Part shown: positions 45,714-55,567 of the stretch, one piece after another
Layout of the letters: every line of letters begins with the position of its first letter
Numbering within the stretch: the first letter of the stretch is position 1
Source of the DNA: Prevotella scopos JCM 17725
GTDB lineage: Bacteria > Bacteroidota > Bacteroidia > Bacteroidales > Bacteroidaceae
NCBI RefSeq assembly: GCF_018127785.1
Contig: NZ_CP072390.1
Span: 1,054,001 to 1,118,000, forward strand
DNA length: 64,000 nt
Reading direction: 5' to 3'
Made by a program: the position numbers and the translations under genes
Notes under the pieces: model-generated
Seen by the model: only the letters and a program-made list of their open reading frames with translations
The model's database searches: none
What the model was told of the DNA's origin: nothing

Positions 45714-46937
45714 ATGGAAATAGTAGAAAGATTTATCAACTACACCAAGTTTGACACACAGTCAGCTGAAGACTCAGAGACAGTGCCAAGTACACCGAAG
45801 CAACTCATCTTTGCGAAATATCTCAAGGAGGAACTTGAACGTGAAGGACTGAAAGATGTTGAAATGGACGAGATGGGTTACATATATGCTACCCTCCCTG
45901 CTAACACTAAGAAGAAAATTCCAACGATCGGTTTCATTTCTCACTATGACACAGCGCTCGATGCAAGTGGAGCAAATATCAAGGCACGTATTGTAGAGAA
46001 TTACGATGGTGGTGACATACAGTTGAACCCTAACATGGTTAGTTCTCCACGAATGTTCCCAGAACTCTTAGAACACAAGGGAGAAGACCTCATCGTAACA
46101 GATGGAACAACCCTTTTGGGTGCTGATGATAAAGCTGGTATTGCAGAGATCGTACAAGCCATGTGCTTCCTCCGCGATCATGACGAGATTGAGCATGGTG
46201 ACATTCGTATTGCCTTCAACCCAGACGAAGAGATTGGTATGGGTGCACATCATTTCGATGTAGAGAAGTTCGGTTGCGAATGGGGCTATACCATTGATGG
46301 TGGCGACCTCGGCGAGCTTGAATATGAAAATTTCAACGCTGCTGGTGCTAAAGTTTTTATCCATGGAGTAAGCGTTCATACGGGTTATGCCAAAGGTAAG
46401 ATGATCAATGCGAGCCGTTTAGCATGTGAATTTAATAACATGATACCTGCCACAGAGATACCTGAAGAGACTGAAGGTTATCAAGGATTCTATCATCTCA
46501 TCGGTATTGAAAGCCGTTGCGAAGAAGCAAAGCTCAGCTATATCATTCGTGACCATGACCATGAGCACTTCGAAGACCGCAAACGTTTCATGGAGGATTG
46601 TGTAAAACTGATGAATGAGAAGTACGGTGAAGGTACTATTGAGTTGAAGATGAACGACCAATATTATAACATGAAGGAGAAAATTGATCCTAACATGCAC
46701 GTCATTGAATTGGTTCTCCGTGCTATGCAACAGGCAAATGTAGCTCCAAAGGTACAGCCTATTCGCGGTGGTACTGATGGTGCACAACTCTCATTCAAAG
46801 GTCTTCCTTGCCCTAACATCTTTGCAGGTGGAGTAAATTTCCATGGACCTTATGAATTTGTTTCAGTTCAGGTTATGGAGAAGGCAATGCAGGTTATCAT
46901 TAACATCTGCCGACTAACGGCTGAGTTTAATGATTGA
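45714..46937 (+). CDS. pepT: Peptidase T (tripeptide aminopeptidase)
   Basis: 407 residues, M20 family. Zinc ligands and catalytic residues appear in [15 protein letters not shown] (His/Asp), [11 protein letters not shown] (bridging Asp), [14 protein letters not shown] (catalytic Glu pair) and [19 protein letters not shown]; the final His is in [12 protein letters not shown]. It cleaves the N-terminal residue from tripeptides in the cytosol and fits the peptide-using metabolism suggested by pepP and the C1 peptidase. Confidence 0.92.
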   Translation: MEIVERFINYTKFDTQSAEDSETVPSTPKQLIFAKYLKEELEREGLKDVEMDEMGYIYATLPANTKKKIPTIGFISHYDTALDASGANIKARIVENYDGGDIQLNPNMVSSPRMFPELLEHKGEDLIVTDGTTLLGADDKAGIAEIVQAMCFLRDHDEIEHGDIRIAFNPDEEIGMGAHHFDVEKFGCEWGYTIDGGDLGELEYENFNAAGAKVFIHGVSVHTGYAKGKMINASRLACEFNNMIPATEIPEETEGYQGFYHLIGIESRCEEAKLSYIIRDHDHEHFEDRKRFMEDCVKLMNEKYGEGTIELKMNDQYYNMKEKIDPNMHVIELVLRAMQQANVAPKVQPIRGGTDGAQLSFKGLPCPNIFAGGVNFHGPYEFVSVQVMEKAMQVIINICRLTAEFND

Positions 46938-46971
46938 TCACAGAAAATCAATTAGTTAAAGATATCATACC

Positions 46972-47022
46972 GGAGTTAAACCAATACTTTTATGAACTAT
47001 ATATTTATGTTGGTTTAACTCC
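46972..47022 (+). terminator. Terminator of pepT
   Basis: GGAGTTAAACCAA pairs with TTGGTTTAACTCC, then TTTTC. A third partial copy of the stem (ATTGGTTTAACTTCC) occurs at about 47101. Confidence 0.8.
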
Positions 47023-47153
47023 TTTTCTTTTAACTATAAGATTTTCATTTATAGCCCACCTCTCCCACAAACAACACCTACAAAATTACTCATAAAAGGT
47101 ATTGGTTTAACTTCCAACTACCCCACTAACTCCTCTAACTCCATAAAGTATTT

Positions 47154-49424
47154 ATGTCAGAACTACCCGAATTGGTCAAAGACCTTGCGCTCATTCTTGT
47201 TGTAGCAGGATTTGTAACACTTATATTCAAGAAACTCAAGCAGCCATTGGTATTAGGATACATCGTGGCAGGATTCCTTGTGTCACCTCACATGCCCTAT
47301 GTGATGAGCGTTGTCGATAAGTCAGACATACAGACATGGGCTGACATTGGTGTCATCTTCTTGCTCTTCTCACTGGGATTAGACTTCTCTATAAAGAAGA
47401 TTCTCAAGATGGGCGCCTCTCCCATCATTGCTGCTTGTACCATCATCTTCTGTATGATGACATTAGGTGTCATCGTAGGACATAGCTTTGGATGGAAAGA
47501 AATGGACTGTATCTTCCTTGGAGGTATGGTCGCAATGAGTTCGACAACCATCATATACAAAGCCTTCTCAGATATGGGACTCACACAGCAAGGCTTCGCC
47601 TCTACCGTGATGAGTGTACTTATCTTGGAGGATATCCTTGCCATTGTGATGATGGTGATGCTCAGTACCGTAGCCAGTGGTAACAGTCCTGATGGTGTCC
47701 AGCTTCTCGGAAGCATCATGAAGATTGGGTTCTTCCTTGTTCTATGGTTCGTTGTTGGTCTCTTTGCCATTCCACTCTTCCTTCGTTCTGTTCGTAAATT
47801 ACTTAACAACGAGACTCTGCTCATTGTAGCTTTGGGCTTCTGTTGTCTAATGGCCGTTATATCAACACAGGTCGGTTTTAGTGCAGCTTTCGGTGCCTTT
47901 GTTATGGGAAGTATCTTGGCTGAAACTGTCGAAGCTGATAAAATCATTCGTCTCGTTGACCCAGTAAAGAATCTTTTTGGCGCTATCTTCTTCGTATCTG
48001 TAGGTATGTTGGTAAATCCAAACGTTCTGATTAACTATGCAGTTCCTATCTTACTGCTTGTCATTACAATCCTTGTTGGACAGGCTTTGTTCGGAACCTT
48101 AGGTTATCTTCTCGGAGGGCAGACGCTTAAGAATGCTATGCGTTGTGGTTTCTCAATGGCTCAAGTAGGCGAGTTTGCATTTATTATTGCAACATTAGGG
48201 CGTTCGTTAGGTGTCATCAGCGAGTTTCTCTACCCTGTTGTCGTTGCCGTATCAGTTATCACCACCTTCCTTACTCCGTATATGATTCGTGCAGCAGAGC
48301 CTTGTTATAACTTCCTTGTTAAGCATCTGCCAAAGCAATGGGTACGCCGTCTTACTCATATACAAACGAATAGTACAGGAGAGAGTGCCACTGAAGATAA
48401 TCTTTGGAAAGTCCTGATGAAGAAGATAATACTCAACACGCTTATTTATGGTATCCTCTCTTCAGCCGTCATTGCTATCATGTTCTCTGCAGCTCTTCCT
48501 ATTTGTAGGAACTTATCCATTAAATGGACTGGCAGTCACTGGATTGGAAATGCAGTGTGTGGATTCCTTACAATCCTCTTCATCGCACCATTCCTACGTT
48601 CTATTGTAATGAAACAGAATCATTCAGAAGCGTTCAAAGCACTATGGACAGACCGTCGTATAAATCGTTTACCCCTCACTGCAACTATCCTTGCACGTGT
48701 CCTTATTGCACTCAGTTTCATCTTCTACGTATGCAACTATCTCACACGTTTTAAGAATGCGCTGATGATTGCCGTTGCAGTGGGCTTGTTGATATTGATG
48801 CTCCTCTCTCGTTGGCTTAAAAAAAGAAGTATTACGCTGGAACGTCTGTTTATTCAGAACCTTCAAAGCCGTGACATCGAGGCACAAAAACAAGGAAAGA
48901 AGAAGCCACTATTTGCCAATCACCTGATTGATCGTGATATTCATATTGCCAATCTTGAACTGCCTGACGACTCGCTTTGGGCTGGTAAGACATTGCATAG
49001 TTTGAAGCTCCGAAATCGCTTTGGTGTGCATATCAGTAGTATTCTTCGTGGCTCCAAGCATATCAATATTCCGAATGGAGGAACAATTCTCTTCCCTGGC
49101 GACAAGCTGCAAGCCATTGGTAATGATGAGCAGCTAACAAAACTTTCTAAGGCAATAAATGCTGAGTTACAGCCAGAGGTTACTAACATAGAGAAGCATG
49201 AGATGAAACTCCGCAGTTTCACCATCTCTAAGACAAGTCCTTTCATTGGGAAGACGCTCAAAGATAGTGGTATCCGCGACGAATACAACTGTATGGTTGT
49301 GGGTGTTGATGAAGGCCAGAAGAACCTTACACTCATCACTCCTTCCCGCTGCCTACAGGCAGGTGACATCCTATGGGTAGTAGGTGAAGAAAAAAACTTA
49401 GAACGTATCCTTGCATTAGGATAA
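47154..49424 (+). CDS. CPA2-type cation:proton antiporter with two RCK-C domains
   Basis: 756 residues. The N-terminal half (about 1-390) has some 12 membrane helices with the CPA2 pattern (GYIVAGFLVSPHMP, FLLFSLGLDFS, GMVAMSSTTI). A second block of four helices follows (about 420-560), then two TrkA-C/RCK-C-like regulatory domains (about 595-670 and 680-756, the latter with PFIGKTLKDSGIRDEY and GDILWVVGEE). It probably exchanges K+ or Na+ for H+ with cytosolic ligand gating. It resembles KefB-type transporters but lacks the full NAD-binding RCK-N domain. Confidence 0.85.
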   Translation: MSELPELVKDLALILVVAGFVTLIFKKLKQPLVLGYIVAGFLVSPHMPYVMSVVDKSDIQTWADIGVIFLLFSLGLDFSIKKILKMGASPIIAACTIIFCMMTLGVIVGHSFGWKEMDCIFLGGMVAMSSTTIIYKAFSDMGLTQQGFASTVMSVLILEDILAIVMMVMLSTVASGNSPDGVQLLGSIMKIGFFLVLWFVVGLFAIPLFLRSVRKLLNNETLLIVALGFCCLMAVISTQVGFSAAFGAFVMGSILAETVEADKIIRLVDPVKNLFGAIFFVSVGMLVNPNVLINYAVPILLLVITILVGQALFGTLGYLLGGQTLKNAMRCGFSMAQVGEFAFIIATLGRSLGVISEFLYPVVVAVSVITTFLTPYMIRAAEPCYNFLVKHLPKQWVRRLTHIQTNSTGESATEDNLWKVLMKKIILNTLIYGILSSAVIAIMFSAALPICRNLSIKWTGSHWIGNAVCGFLTILFIAPFLRSIVMKQNHSEAFKALWTDRRINRLPLTATILARVLIALSFIFYVCNYLTRFKNALMIAVAVGLLILMLLSRWLKKRSITLERLFIQNLQSRDIEAQKQGKKKPLFANHLIDRDIHIANLELPDDSLWAGKTLHSLKLRNRFGVHISSILRGSKHINIPNGGTILFPGDKLQAIGNDEQLTKLSKAINAELQPEVTNIEKHEMKLRSFTISKTSPFIGKTLKDSGIRDEYNCMVVGVDEGQKNLTLITPSRCLQAGDILWVVGEEKNLERILALG

Positions 49425-49432
49425 AGCCCTTC

Positions 49433-49481
49433 AGGCTTATTAGCCCTCATTACTGGATTAAGTAATTGGACTAATAAGCCT
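49433..49481 (+). terminator. Terminator of the antiporter gene
   Basis: AGGCTTATTAG pairs with CTAATAAGCCT over a long loop; the T-run is short. Confidence 0.65.
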
Positions 49482-49521
49482 AAATTTTATAGAGAAAAAA
49501 CTGAATTAACGTTTTTTTTAT

Positions 49522-49529
49522 TAACTTTG
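49522..49529 (+). promoter_or_regulatory. -7 box (TAACTTTG)
   Basis: Consensus match, 46 bases before the ATG at 49576. Confidence 0.6.
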
Positions 49530-49575
49530 CAGTTGATAAAAGAATGACTATTTATAAATTTTAAATATATTGTAT

Positions 49576-50520
49576 ATGAAGAGAATCTACCTATTACTTA
49601 TTACCTTCATTGTGTTTGGTCAGACCATAAGTGCACAGAACGACAGAAAGTTATTAAAGATGACCGACGGCAAATCTTACTTTGAATTTAAGTATGATGA
49701 AAAAGGAAGAATTATAGAGTCTGTTGAATATATTGCTGACGACCACTTAAAACGTAGTAGCAAGTATACTTATAGTAATGACAAAGTAGTTCAAACATTC
49801 TATGAGAATGAAGATATCAAAAATAAAGATATCCGAACAACTGTTCTCCAGAATAATAGAGTTGTTTCAGAAAAGATAAACTTAATTCCGTATGAAGGAG
49901 AGCCAGAATATTGGGCAGAATATAACTACACATATAATACAGCTGGGGAACTGACAAAGATTGTAATAACAAACAATGAACGTACCGGAACAGAGTATAA
50001 ATTGACATGGACCGACGGAGATATTACACTCGTAGAGCATTTTCGGGATAATAAAAAAGTAGGACAGGTAGCTTATGAATACAACAAAAGCATCACCAAC
50101 AAATATCTATCTCTATTTGTTAATCCAATTACCTCAATTGCCGATTATGAAGGTATCTCACCATACGGACAACTCTTTGCAGGATACTTTGGAAAAGTTT
50201 TCCAACATCCAGTAGCTGCTGTGCACTATACGGTGATAGATAAACACTATTTTGGTTGGTCAAGTGATGATGATTTCACTATTACGTATAACCAGAATGC
50301 AAGTGGTATTGTAGAAAATATCAAACAATCAGGAGGAGAAGGAGCGACAGCAACGCTTATTTGGGAAGACACCCCTACAGGTATCAACGTTTATAAGCAG
50401 GGAAAAGAAGATACAAAAAAGATTTATGACCTTTCTGGTAAACGAATTGAAAATATGCAACATGGAGTACATATTATCAAGGAAACGAATGGTAAGACAT
50501 ATAAGGTAGTAGTAAGATAA
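49576..50520 (+). CDS. Secreted protein of unknown function, DUF4595-like
   Basis: 314 residues from MKRIYLLLITF; an earlier in-frame TTG at 49570 is less likely. Signal peptide 1-21 ending TISA. Then repeated beta-hairpin segments of the form KYDEKGRIIESVEY / TYNTAGELTKIVI, as in DUF4595 or YD-like proteins. The C-terminal KIYDLSGKRIENMQHGVHIIK...VVVR resembles the short end motif of Prevotella secreted proteins (a possible sorting signal). Family assignment is tentative. Surface or periplasmic. Confidence 0.6.
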   Translation: MKRIYLLLITFIVFGQTISAQNDRKLLKMTDGKSYFEFKYDEKGRIIESVEYIADDHLKRSSKYTYSNDKVVQTFYENEDIKNKDIRTTVLQNNRVVSEKINLIPYEGEPEYWAEYNYTYNTAGELTKIVITNNERTGTEYKLTWTDGDITLVEHFRDNKKVGQVAYEYNKSITNKYLSLFVNPITSIADYEGISPYGQLFAGYFGKVFQHPVAAVHYTVIDKHYFGWSSDDDFTITYNQNASGIVENIKQSGGEGATATLIWEDTPTGINVYKQGKEDTKKIYDLSGKRIENMQHGVHIIKETNGKTYKVVVR

Positions 50521-50549
50521 TATTCTTTTCTTTATCAAAGAAACAGCAA

Positions 50550-50587
50550 AATAAAAGGAGGAACAACATATCGTTTCTCCTTTTATT
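50550..50587. terminator. Terminator after the DUF4595-like gene
   Basis: AATAAAAGGAG pairs with CTCCTTTTATT over a 16-base loop. Confidence 0.75.
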
Positions 50588-50632
50588 AGCATTTTTAATA
50601 CATCATCTGTTCGTATCTTCGTATAATAAACG

Positions 50633-50640
50633 TACCTTTG
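50633..50640 (+). promoter_or_regulatory. -7 box (TACCTTTG)
   Basis: Consensus match, 25 bases before the lipoprotein ATG at 50666. Confidence 0.65.
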
Positions 50641-50665
50641 CATTATCATTCGGTGATTTTACAAA

Positions 50666-51574
50666 ATGAGAAGGATTAAATTAACAGTTTTGATAGCAAT
50701 GGTAGGTGTTGTAACCTTTACTTCTTGCCAGGAAGTGAAGCGTCCAAGTCCTACCCAAAAACGTATTAATGTTACTCCTCCTTCAAGAGAAGCTGAGGCT
50801 ATAAGTCAGCTGACCGCCTCAATAGATGAGATTTCAGCCAACCTTGATTCTATCTCAACCCGTGAAGCAATGCTTTGCAGGATTACAGAGCATGCAGACA
50901 AGAAATCAAAGATTATTCTGCAGATAAAAGGATTAGGAAACCTACTCACCGAGAAGCAAAATCAGATTGATAAGTTGCTTAGCGAAAGGGTTAAGAAAGT
51001 GGATGCTTCAGCAGTATCAAACCCCACGATAGACAACCTTTATAAAATGATTGAGTTTCTTTCATCACAGTTGAAAGAGAAAGGATATCGTGTAAATCAG
51101 TTGGAACAGGTTGCAAATCGCAAGGAAGTCACAGTAGATCAGCTTAAATACATTGTTATGAACCAAGCTAACAGTGTTGACGCAATGCGGTATAGATTCA
51201 ATATGGCTACATTGGAAAAGGAATATGCCCTGTTGAAAGCAAAGGAAAACCAAAGAATCAAAGAAGAAAAGGAGTTAAACAAAGTTTATTACATTATTGC
51301 TAACAAAGAAACATTGAAGGAGAAAGGGCTTTTGAAGGTATCATTCTTCTCAAAGAAAGTTAACAACAATAATGTAGTAAAAGAACTGTTTACGGAGGCT
51401 AATAGTAAGGATTTGAAGACGTTGAACATTAACTCATCAAGTCCAAAACTTCTTTCTCAGAACCCAGAAGGTAGTTATACCCTCACAGAGAATGAGGATG
51501 GGACAACAACACTTACCATTACAAATACAGATAAGTTCTGGAATGTATCTCGTTATCTGATCATCCAAGAGTGA
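50666..51574 (+). CDS. Coiled-coil lipoprotein of unknown function
   Basis: 302 residues. The signal peptide ends in the lipobox TFTSC (Cys21). A long, nearly continuous coiled coil spans about 45-210 (EAISQLTASIDEIS..., LKAKENQRIKEEKE), then a small globular C-terminus with a strand-rich GSYTLTENEDGTTTLTITN block. No family recognised. Envelope-anchored; it could be a spacer or scaffold protein. Separate promoter and upstream terminator suggest its own transcript. Confidence 0.7.
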   Translation: MRRIKLTVLIAMVGVVTFTSCQEVKRPSPTQKRINVTPPSREAEAISQLTASIDEISANLDSISTREAMLCRITEHADKKSKIILQIKGLGNLLTEKQNQIDKLLSERVKKVDASAVSNPTIDNLYKMIEFLSSQLKEKGYRVNQLEQVANRKEVTVDQLKYIVMNQANSVDAMRYRFNMATLEKEYALLKAKENQRIKEEKELNKVYYIIANKETLKEKGLLKVSFFSKKVNNNNVVKELFTEANSKDLKTLNINSSSPKLLSQNPEGSYTLTENEDGTTTLTITNTDKFWNVSRYLIIQE

Positions 51575-51639
51575 TTCCACTTTAAAATGGTAATAAAATA
51601 AATTAGCCTACAAAGGTTGTGAAAGTCGAATAATTTTCT

Positions 51640-51647
51640 TATCTTTG
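51640..51647 (+). promoter_or_regulatory. -7 box (TATCTTTG) for the Nif3 gene
   Basis: Consensus match, 13 bases before the ATG at 51661: a very short leader. Confidence 0.65.
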
Positions 51648-51660
51648 CAGTCTAAAACTT

Positions 51661-52476
51661 ATGCGTAGCGTGAAAATAAAGGAAGTAATTGATGCCCTTG
51701 AACGGTTCGCGCCTTTGCCCTTACAGGAAAGCTATGATAATGCTGGTCTGCAGGTTGGATTGACAGAGGCGGAAGTATCAGGGGCCTTTTTGTGTCTTGA
51801 CGTGACTGAAAAGGTGGTTGATGAGGCTATCAAAAAAGGTTGTAACTTAATTATTGCGCACCATCCACTCATCTTTCGTAAGCTGTCACAAGTGACAGAT
51901 GCGAACTATGTGCAGCGTACGGTAATAAAGGCTATTAAGCACGACATCGTCATTGCTGCTATGCACACGAACTTAGACTCAGCCGTTGGTGGTGTCAACT
52001 ACAAGATAGCAGAAAAGTTAGGACTTGAAAACTTACGTTTCTTTGGTCGTAACAAACAAGTTGTGAACCCACAGACAGGCGAAACAGTTACGGGTGGTGA
52101 TGGTGTCATCGGCGAATTAGAAGCACCTGTGGCAGCAGATGATTTGATTCTATTGCTGAAGAAGAAATTTGACGCAGAGTGTGTTCAAGCAAATGAGTTG
52201 CTCCGTCGTGAGATACGTACCATTGCACTTTGTGGTGGCTCAGGTGCATTCCTGTTGCAGGATGCGATTGCAGCAGGTGCAGATGCCTTTTTGACAGGTG
52301 AGATGAGCTATCATGAGTTTTTTGGTCATGAACAAGAAATACAGATTTGTGTCATCGGACATTATCAAAGCGAGCAATTCACTACTGAGGTTCTGCGTGA
52401 CATTATCGAAAAGGAATGCCCTGATGTGAAGTGCTATTTATCGGAGATAAATACAAATCCTATCGGGTATTTTTAG
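51661..52476 (+). CDS. Nif3-like dinuclear metal-centre protein
   Basis: 271 residues, the short form without the PII-like insert seen in about 370-residue members. Metal ligands: IAHHPLIF (two His), MHTNLDS (Asp region), and the late GHYQSEQFTTE. Annotated in many genomes as GTP cyclohydrolase I type 2; the activity is not established for the family. Cytosolic hexamer expected. It may be cotranscribed with the zinc-ribbon gene 195 bases downstream, a pairing common in bacteria. Confidence 0.85.
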   Translation: MRSVKIKEVIDALERFAPLPLQESYDNAGLQVGLTEAEVSGAFLCLDVTEKVVDEAIKKGCNLIIAHHPLIFRKLSQVTDANYVQRTVIKAIKHDIVIAAMHTNLDSAVGGVNYKIAEKLGLENLRFFGRNKQVVNPQTGETVTGGDGVIGELEAPVAADDLILLLKKKFDAECVQANELLRREIRTIALCGGSGAFLLQDAIAAGADAFLTGEMSYHEFFGHEQEIQICVIGHYQSEQFTTEVLRDIIEKECPDVKCYLSEINTNPIGYF

Positions 52477-52483
52477 TTAACTA

Positions 52484-52580
52484 GTTAGACGAGTTGACGA
52501 GTTGACAAGTTACTTGTTTGTTGGTTGACAGGTTGACGTATTAGACAAGTAAACAAGTTAATTGTTAAGAAGTTGGACGA
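52484..52580. repeat. Low-complexity GACGAGTT / GACAAGTT tract
   Basis: Repeats of GACGAGTT, GACAAGTT and GACAGGTT words, some in perfect tandem (GACGAGTTGACGAGTTGACA). A weaker tract of the same words lies at 38505-38545. Confidence 0.55.
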
Positions 52581-52671
52581 ATGAGGTCTGTGGTGTTATC
52601 TTAACCCCTCTCACTCCTAAACTCCTAAAAAAAGAGTAATCTGAATTTTGAATTAAACAAACATAAGGACT

Positions 52672-53493
52672 ATGGCAAAAAAAGATCCAAAAGAGTTACC
52701 AGTAGAGGAAAAGTTGAAAACCCTTTTCCAGTTACAGACAACGCTTTCAGGCATCGATGAGAAGCGAGCTTTGCGTGGTGAGTTGCCACTTGAGGTACGT
52801 GACTTGGAAGATGAGTTAGAAGGTCTGCACATTCGTATCGAAAAGATTGAGCAAGATATTAAAGACTATCAGGCTGCTATCACACAGAAGAAGGGTAACA
52901 TCCAAGATGCTCAAGCAAGTTTAGAGCGTTACAACAAACAGTTGGACTCTGTTGCAAACAACCGTGAGTACGATACATTGACAAAGGAAATTGAGTTCCA
53001 GACACTTGAGATTGAACTTTGCAACAAGAAGATTAAGGAAGCTCAGTTTAAGGTTGAGGAAAAGCAGAAGGACTTACAAGCTAACCGTGCATTGCTTGAA
53101 GATCGTCAGCATGCACTAGAAGAGAAGCGTAACGAGCTCGATGAGATTATGCAGGAGACTCGTGAAGAAGAAGGCCTTTTGAAGGAGAAAGCTGCAGAGT
53201 TGGAGACTAAGATAGAACTAGGATTACTCCGTAGTTTCAAGCGTATCCGTCGCGGTGCCCGTAATGGTTTGGGTATTGTTTACGTACAGCGTGATGCATG
53301 CGGTGGTTGCTTCAATAAGATTCCACCTCAGCGCCAGTTGGATGTAAAGATTCACAAGAAGATTATCGTTTGTGAATATTGTGGTCGTATTCTTATCGAC
53401 CCAGAGTTGGCTGGTGTAAAGGTTGACAAGACTGAGGAGAAGCCAAAGAAGCGTAGAGCAACTCGCAAAAAGAAGGAAGAGGAGGGAGAGTAA
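52672..53493 (+). CDS. C4 zinc-ribbon protein with N-terminal coiled coil
   Basis: 273 residues. About 1-190 is a long coiled-coil hairpin rich in EKIEQDIKDYQ-type heptads. A C4-type zinc ribbon follows, CGGCFNKIPPQ...VCEYCGR (about 213-245), then a basic Lys/Arg-rich tail that suggests nucleic-acid contact. It belongs to the group often encoded next to nif3. Function unproven. Confidence 0.85.
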   Translation: MAKKDPKELPVEEKLKTLFQLQTTLSGIDEKRALRGELPLEVRDLEDELEGLHIRIEKIEQDIKDYQAAITQKKGNIQDAQASLERYNKQLDSVANNREYDTLTKEIEFQTLEIELCNKKIKEAQFKVEEKQKDLQANRALLEDRQHALEEKRNELDEIMQETREEEGLLKEKAAELETKIELGLLRSFKRIRRGARNGLGIVYVQRDACGGCFNKIPPQRQLDVKIHKKIIVCEYCGRILIDPELAGVKVDKTEEKPKKRRATRKKKEEEGE

Positions 53494-53552
53494 TCAATCT
53501 CTTTATTCCTATCGAGGAACAAGCTCTTTCAACTTTGAAAGATAAAAAGAAT

Positions 53553-53602
53553 AGCCTCAATACATTTGAAGTGCAAATAAAGCATTCTTATGTATTGAGG
53601 CT
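53553..53602 (+). terminator. Terminator of the zinc-ribbon gene
   Basis: AGCCTCAATACAT pairs perfectly with ATGTATTGAGGCT; ACTTTTTA follows. Confidence 0.85.
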
Positions 53603-53698
53603 ACTTTTTATTATCTCTCTATTAATACTGCTCGACGAAACACAAATAACATCGCCTTCTTAACAGAAACTAACCAATAATAGCACACTCCTTAGCGC

Positions 53699-53764
53699 TA
53701 TATAACAAGGCTTTGAGTGGTCAACACAATATGTGCGGAGCGTTAACACATCGTTTAATGATGT
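53699..53764. repeat. 22-base-period intergenic module, locus 5
   Basis: Units start at 53721 (TCAACACAATATGTGCGGAG...) and 53743 (TTAACACATCGTTTAATGA...), exactly 22 apart, with a weaker unit before them. A GCGCTATATAAC lead-in resembles loci 1 and 3. Confidence 0.55.
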
Positions 53765-53857
53765 AAAAGAAAAGTCTACTTCACCTTATTATATATAGCA
53801 AGTCAAGGGTGATTAACTTATACAGGCATGTTAAGCCAATAGTGATAAGTCAGAACC

Positions 53858-54373
53858 TTACTTCACATAGAAGATACGATTTGCCTTACGTGGTGCAGTC
53901 TTACCCTCCTTTGCAGCATAACCAAGAATACAGAAGCCGATACCTTCATAATCGCCTTCTATACCCCACTCTTTCAGCATCTGCTTGCCATCTTCACGCT
54001 CAAAAGTTTGCTTGGCACGATTAATCCAGCAGCTTCCTAAACCAACAGCATGAGCAGCATTCATAAGGTTGCCCATCATCAACGCACCATCATAGACATG
54101 ATTAGGACTACACTTATCTGCTAATACTGCAAGAACGACAGGTGCACCATAAAAAGGGTCGCTCGTTACGCCCATTATCTCAGCATTTATCACAGACAAA
54201 CGGCCGCGTACTTTCTTATTAGTTACTTCGACGATGATAGCGGTCTGCATATTCTTTCCGCTTGCAGCGTAAAGACCAGCCTCCATAACCTTATCTATCA
54301 AGTCCTGTTCAGGCATACGCTCTTCATAAGCACGTACGCTACGACGTGTTAACAATGCTTCTAATGCTTCCAT
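53858..54373 (-). CDS. Nitroreductase-family FMN protein
   Basis: 171 residues, at the short end for nitroreductases. FMN-binding RRSVRAYEE at the start, AASGKNMQ, and the C-terminal GFCILGYAAKEGK. It reduces nitro compounds or quinones with NAD(P)H, as a cytosolic dimer. It is last in a three-gene minus-strand operon with two PLP enzymes of sulfur amino-acid metabolism, 12 bases after patB. Confidence 0.85.
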   Translation of the reverse strand: MEALEALLTRRSVRAYEERMPEQDLIDKVMEAGLYAASGKNMQTAIIVEVTNKKVRGRLSVINAEIMGVTSDPFYGAPVVLAVLADKCSPNHVYDGALMMGNLMNAAHAVGLGSCWINRAKQTFEREDGKQMLKEWGIEGDYEGIGFCILGYAAKEGKTAPRKANRIFYVK

Positions 54374-54385
54374 AACAATTCTTTT

Positions 54386-55567
54386 TTATAATTCATTCAC
54401 CGCTTCAGCCAACTGTTCCAACGCCTGACGAAGTATAGAACGCGGTGTACCAACATTCAAACGCATAAAGCCTTCTCCACCGGGACCAAACATTCTACCA
54501 TCGTTCAATGCAAGATGAGCCTTATCAATAAAGAGATTCAATAGCTCTTTATGCTTCAATCCCAATCCATGACAATCCAACCAAACAAGGAAACTTGCCT
54601 GCGGACGGAGTGGACGAATACCAGGAATATGCTCACGACAGAAGTCTTCAACAAAGCGAACATTCTCTTCTACATACGCCAACATCTGTTTGCGCCACTC
54701 TTCTCCCTTCCGATAAGCAGCTATCGTGGCTATTGGTGCAAAGAGCGTAGGCTCATCTAATTCGTTAGCCTTCAACCAACCATAGAAGCGATTGCGCAGT
54801 TCTTCGTTTGGAACGATAGCAAATGAACTGACAATACCTGCCATATTGAAAGTCTTTGTTGGTGCTGCAAAGGTGATACTGATTTGTGCTGCACGCTCTG
54901 ACACACTGGCAAACGGAATATGACGATTACCAAAGAGCGCCATATCACTGTGTATCTCGTCGCTGATGACAATAATATTATGCTCGTAACAGAAGTCTGC
55001 CAAGCGACGTAATGTCTCTTCCGACCAACACAGTCCTGCAGGGTTATGAGGATTAGAGAGTACCAGTACACGGCATTTATCATCGCAAACCTCTGCAAGA
55101 TTATCAAAATCCATGTCATAATATCCGTCCTCACGGAGACGAAGCGGATTGAAGACCACCTTACGATGATTAGCCTCTGGCGTCAAACGGAATGGATGAT
55201 AGACAGGTGGTTGTATAATCACCTTTTCGTCAAGTTCCGTAAATACATTCACCACAAAGCCGATACCCCTAACAATACCAGGAATAAAACTCAACCATCC
55301 TGGCTTTACCTCCCAATCATGATGAGCACGTATCCAGTCGATGATAGCAGGACGATATTCAGTTGGTTCAATGGTATAACCAAAGATAGGATGTGAAAGA
55401 CGGTCTTTAAGGGCATCCACAACAAAATCAGGAGTAGCAAAGTCCATATCAGCCACCCAAAGTGGTAACAAGTCATTGCGCCCCCAACGTGGAAGAAGTG
55501 CCTCATGCTTCAAGTCACCACTCCCCGAACGATCGATTATCTCGTCAAAGTTATAAGTCTTTATCAT
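54386..55567 (-). CDS. patB: PatB/MalY-type C-S lyase (PLP aminotransferase fold)
   Basis: 393 residues. PLP fold class I with SNPHNPAGLCWS (about 171-182), DEIHSD (203-208) and the PLP lysine Lys238 in APTKTFNMAG. It probably cleaves cystathionine or cysteine to give H2S or homocysteine, pyruvate and ammonia; a plain aminotransferase cannot be excluded. Its start overlaps the stop of the upstream PLP gene by four bases (coupled translation). Confidence 0.82.
   Translation of the reverse strand: MIKTYNFDEIIDRSGSGDLKHEALLPRWGRNDLLPLWVADMDFATPDFVVDALKDRLSHPIFGYTIEPTEYRPAIIDWIRAHHDWEVKPGWLSFIPGIVRGIGFVVNVFTELDEKVIIQPPVYHPFRLTPEANHRKVVFNPLRLREDGYYDMDFDNLAEVCDDKCRVLVLSNPHNPAGLCWSEETLRRLADFCYEHNIIVISDEIHSDMALFGNRHIPFASVSERAAQISITFAAPTKTFNMAGIVSSFAIVPNEELRNRFYGWLKANELDEPTLFAPIATIAAYRKGEEWRKQMLAYVEENVRFVEDFCREHIPGIRPLRPQASFLVWLDCHGLGLKHKELLNLFIDKAHLALNDGRMFGPGGEGFMRLNVGTPRSILRQALEQLAEAVNEL

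Noticed and set aside
47297..47947. Open frame of 216 codons on the minus strand inside the antiporter
   Set aside because: Antisense shadow of a strongly recognised membrane protein; low-complexity Ser/Ile/Thr-rich composition and no RBS.
49570..49578. TTG start two codons before the DUF4595-like ATG
   Set aside because: The ATG begins a normal signal peptide directly; nothing favours the TTG.
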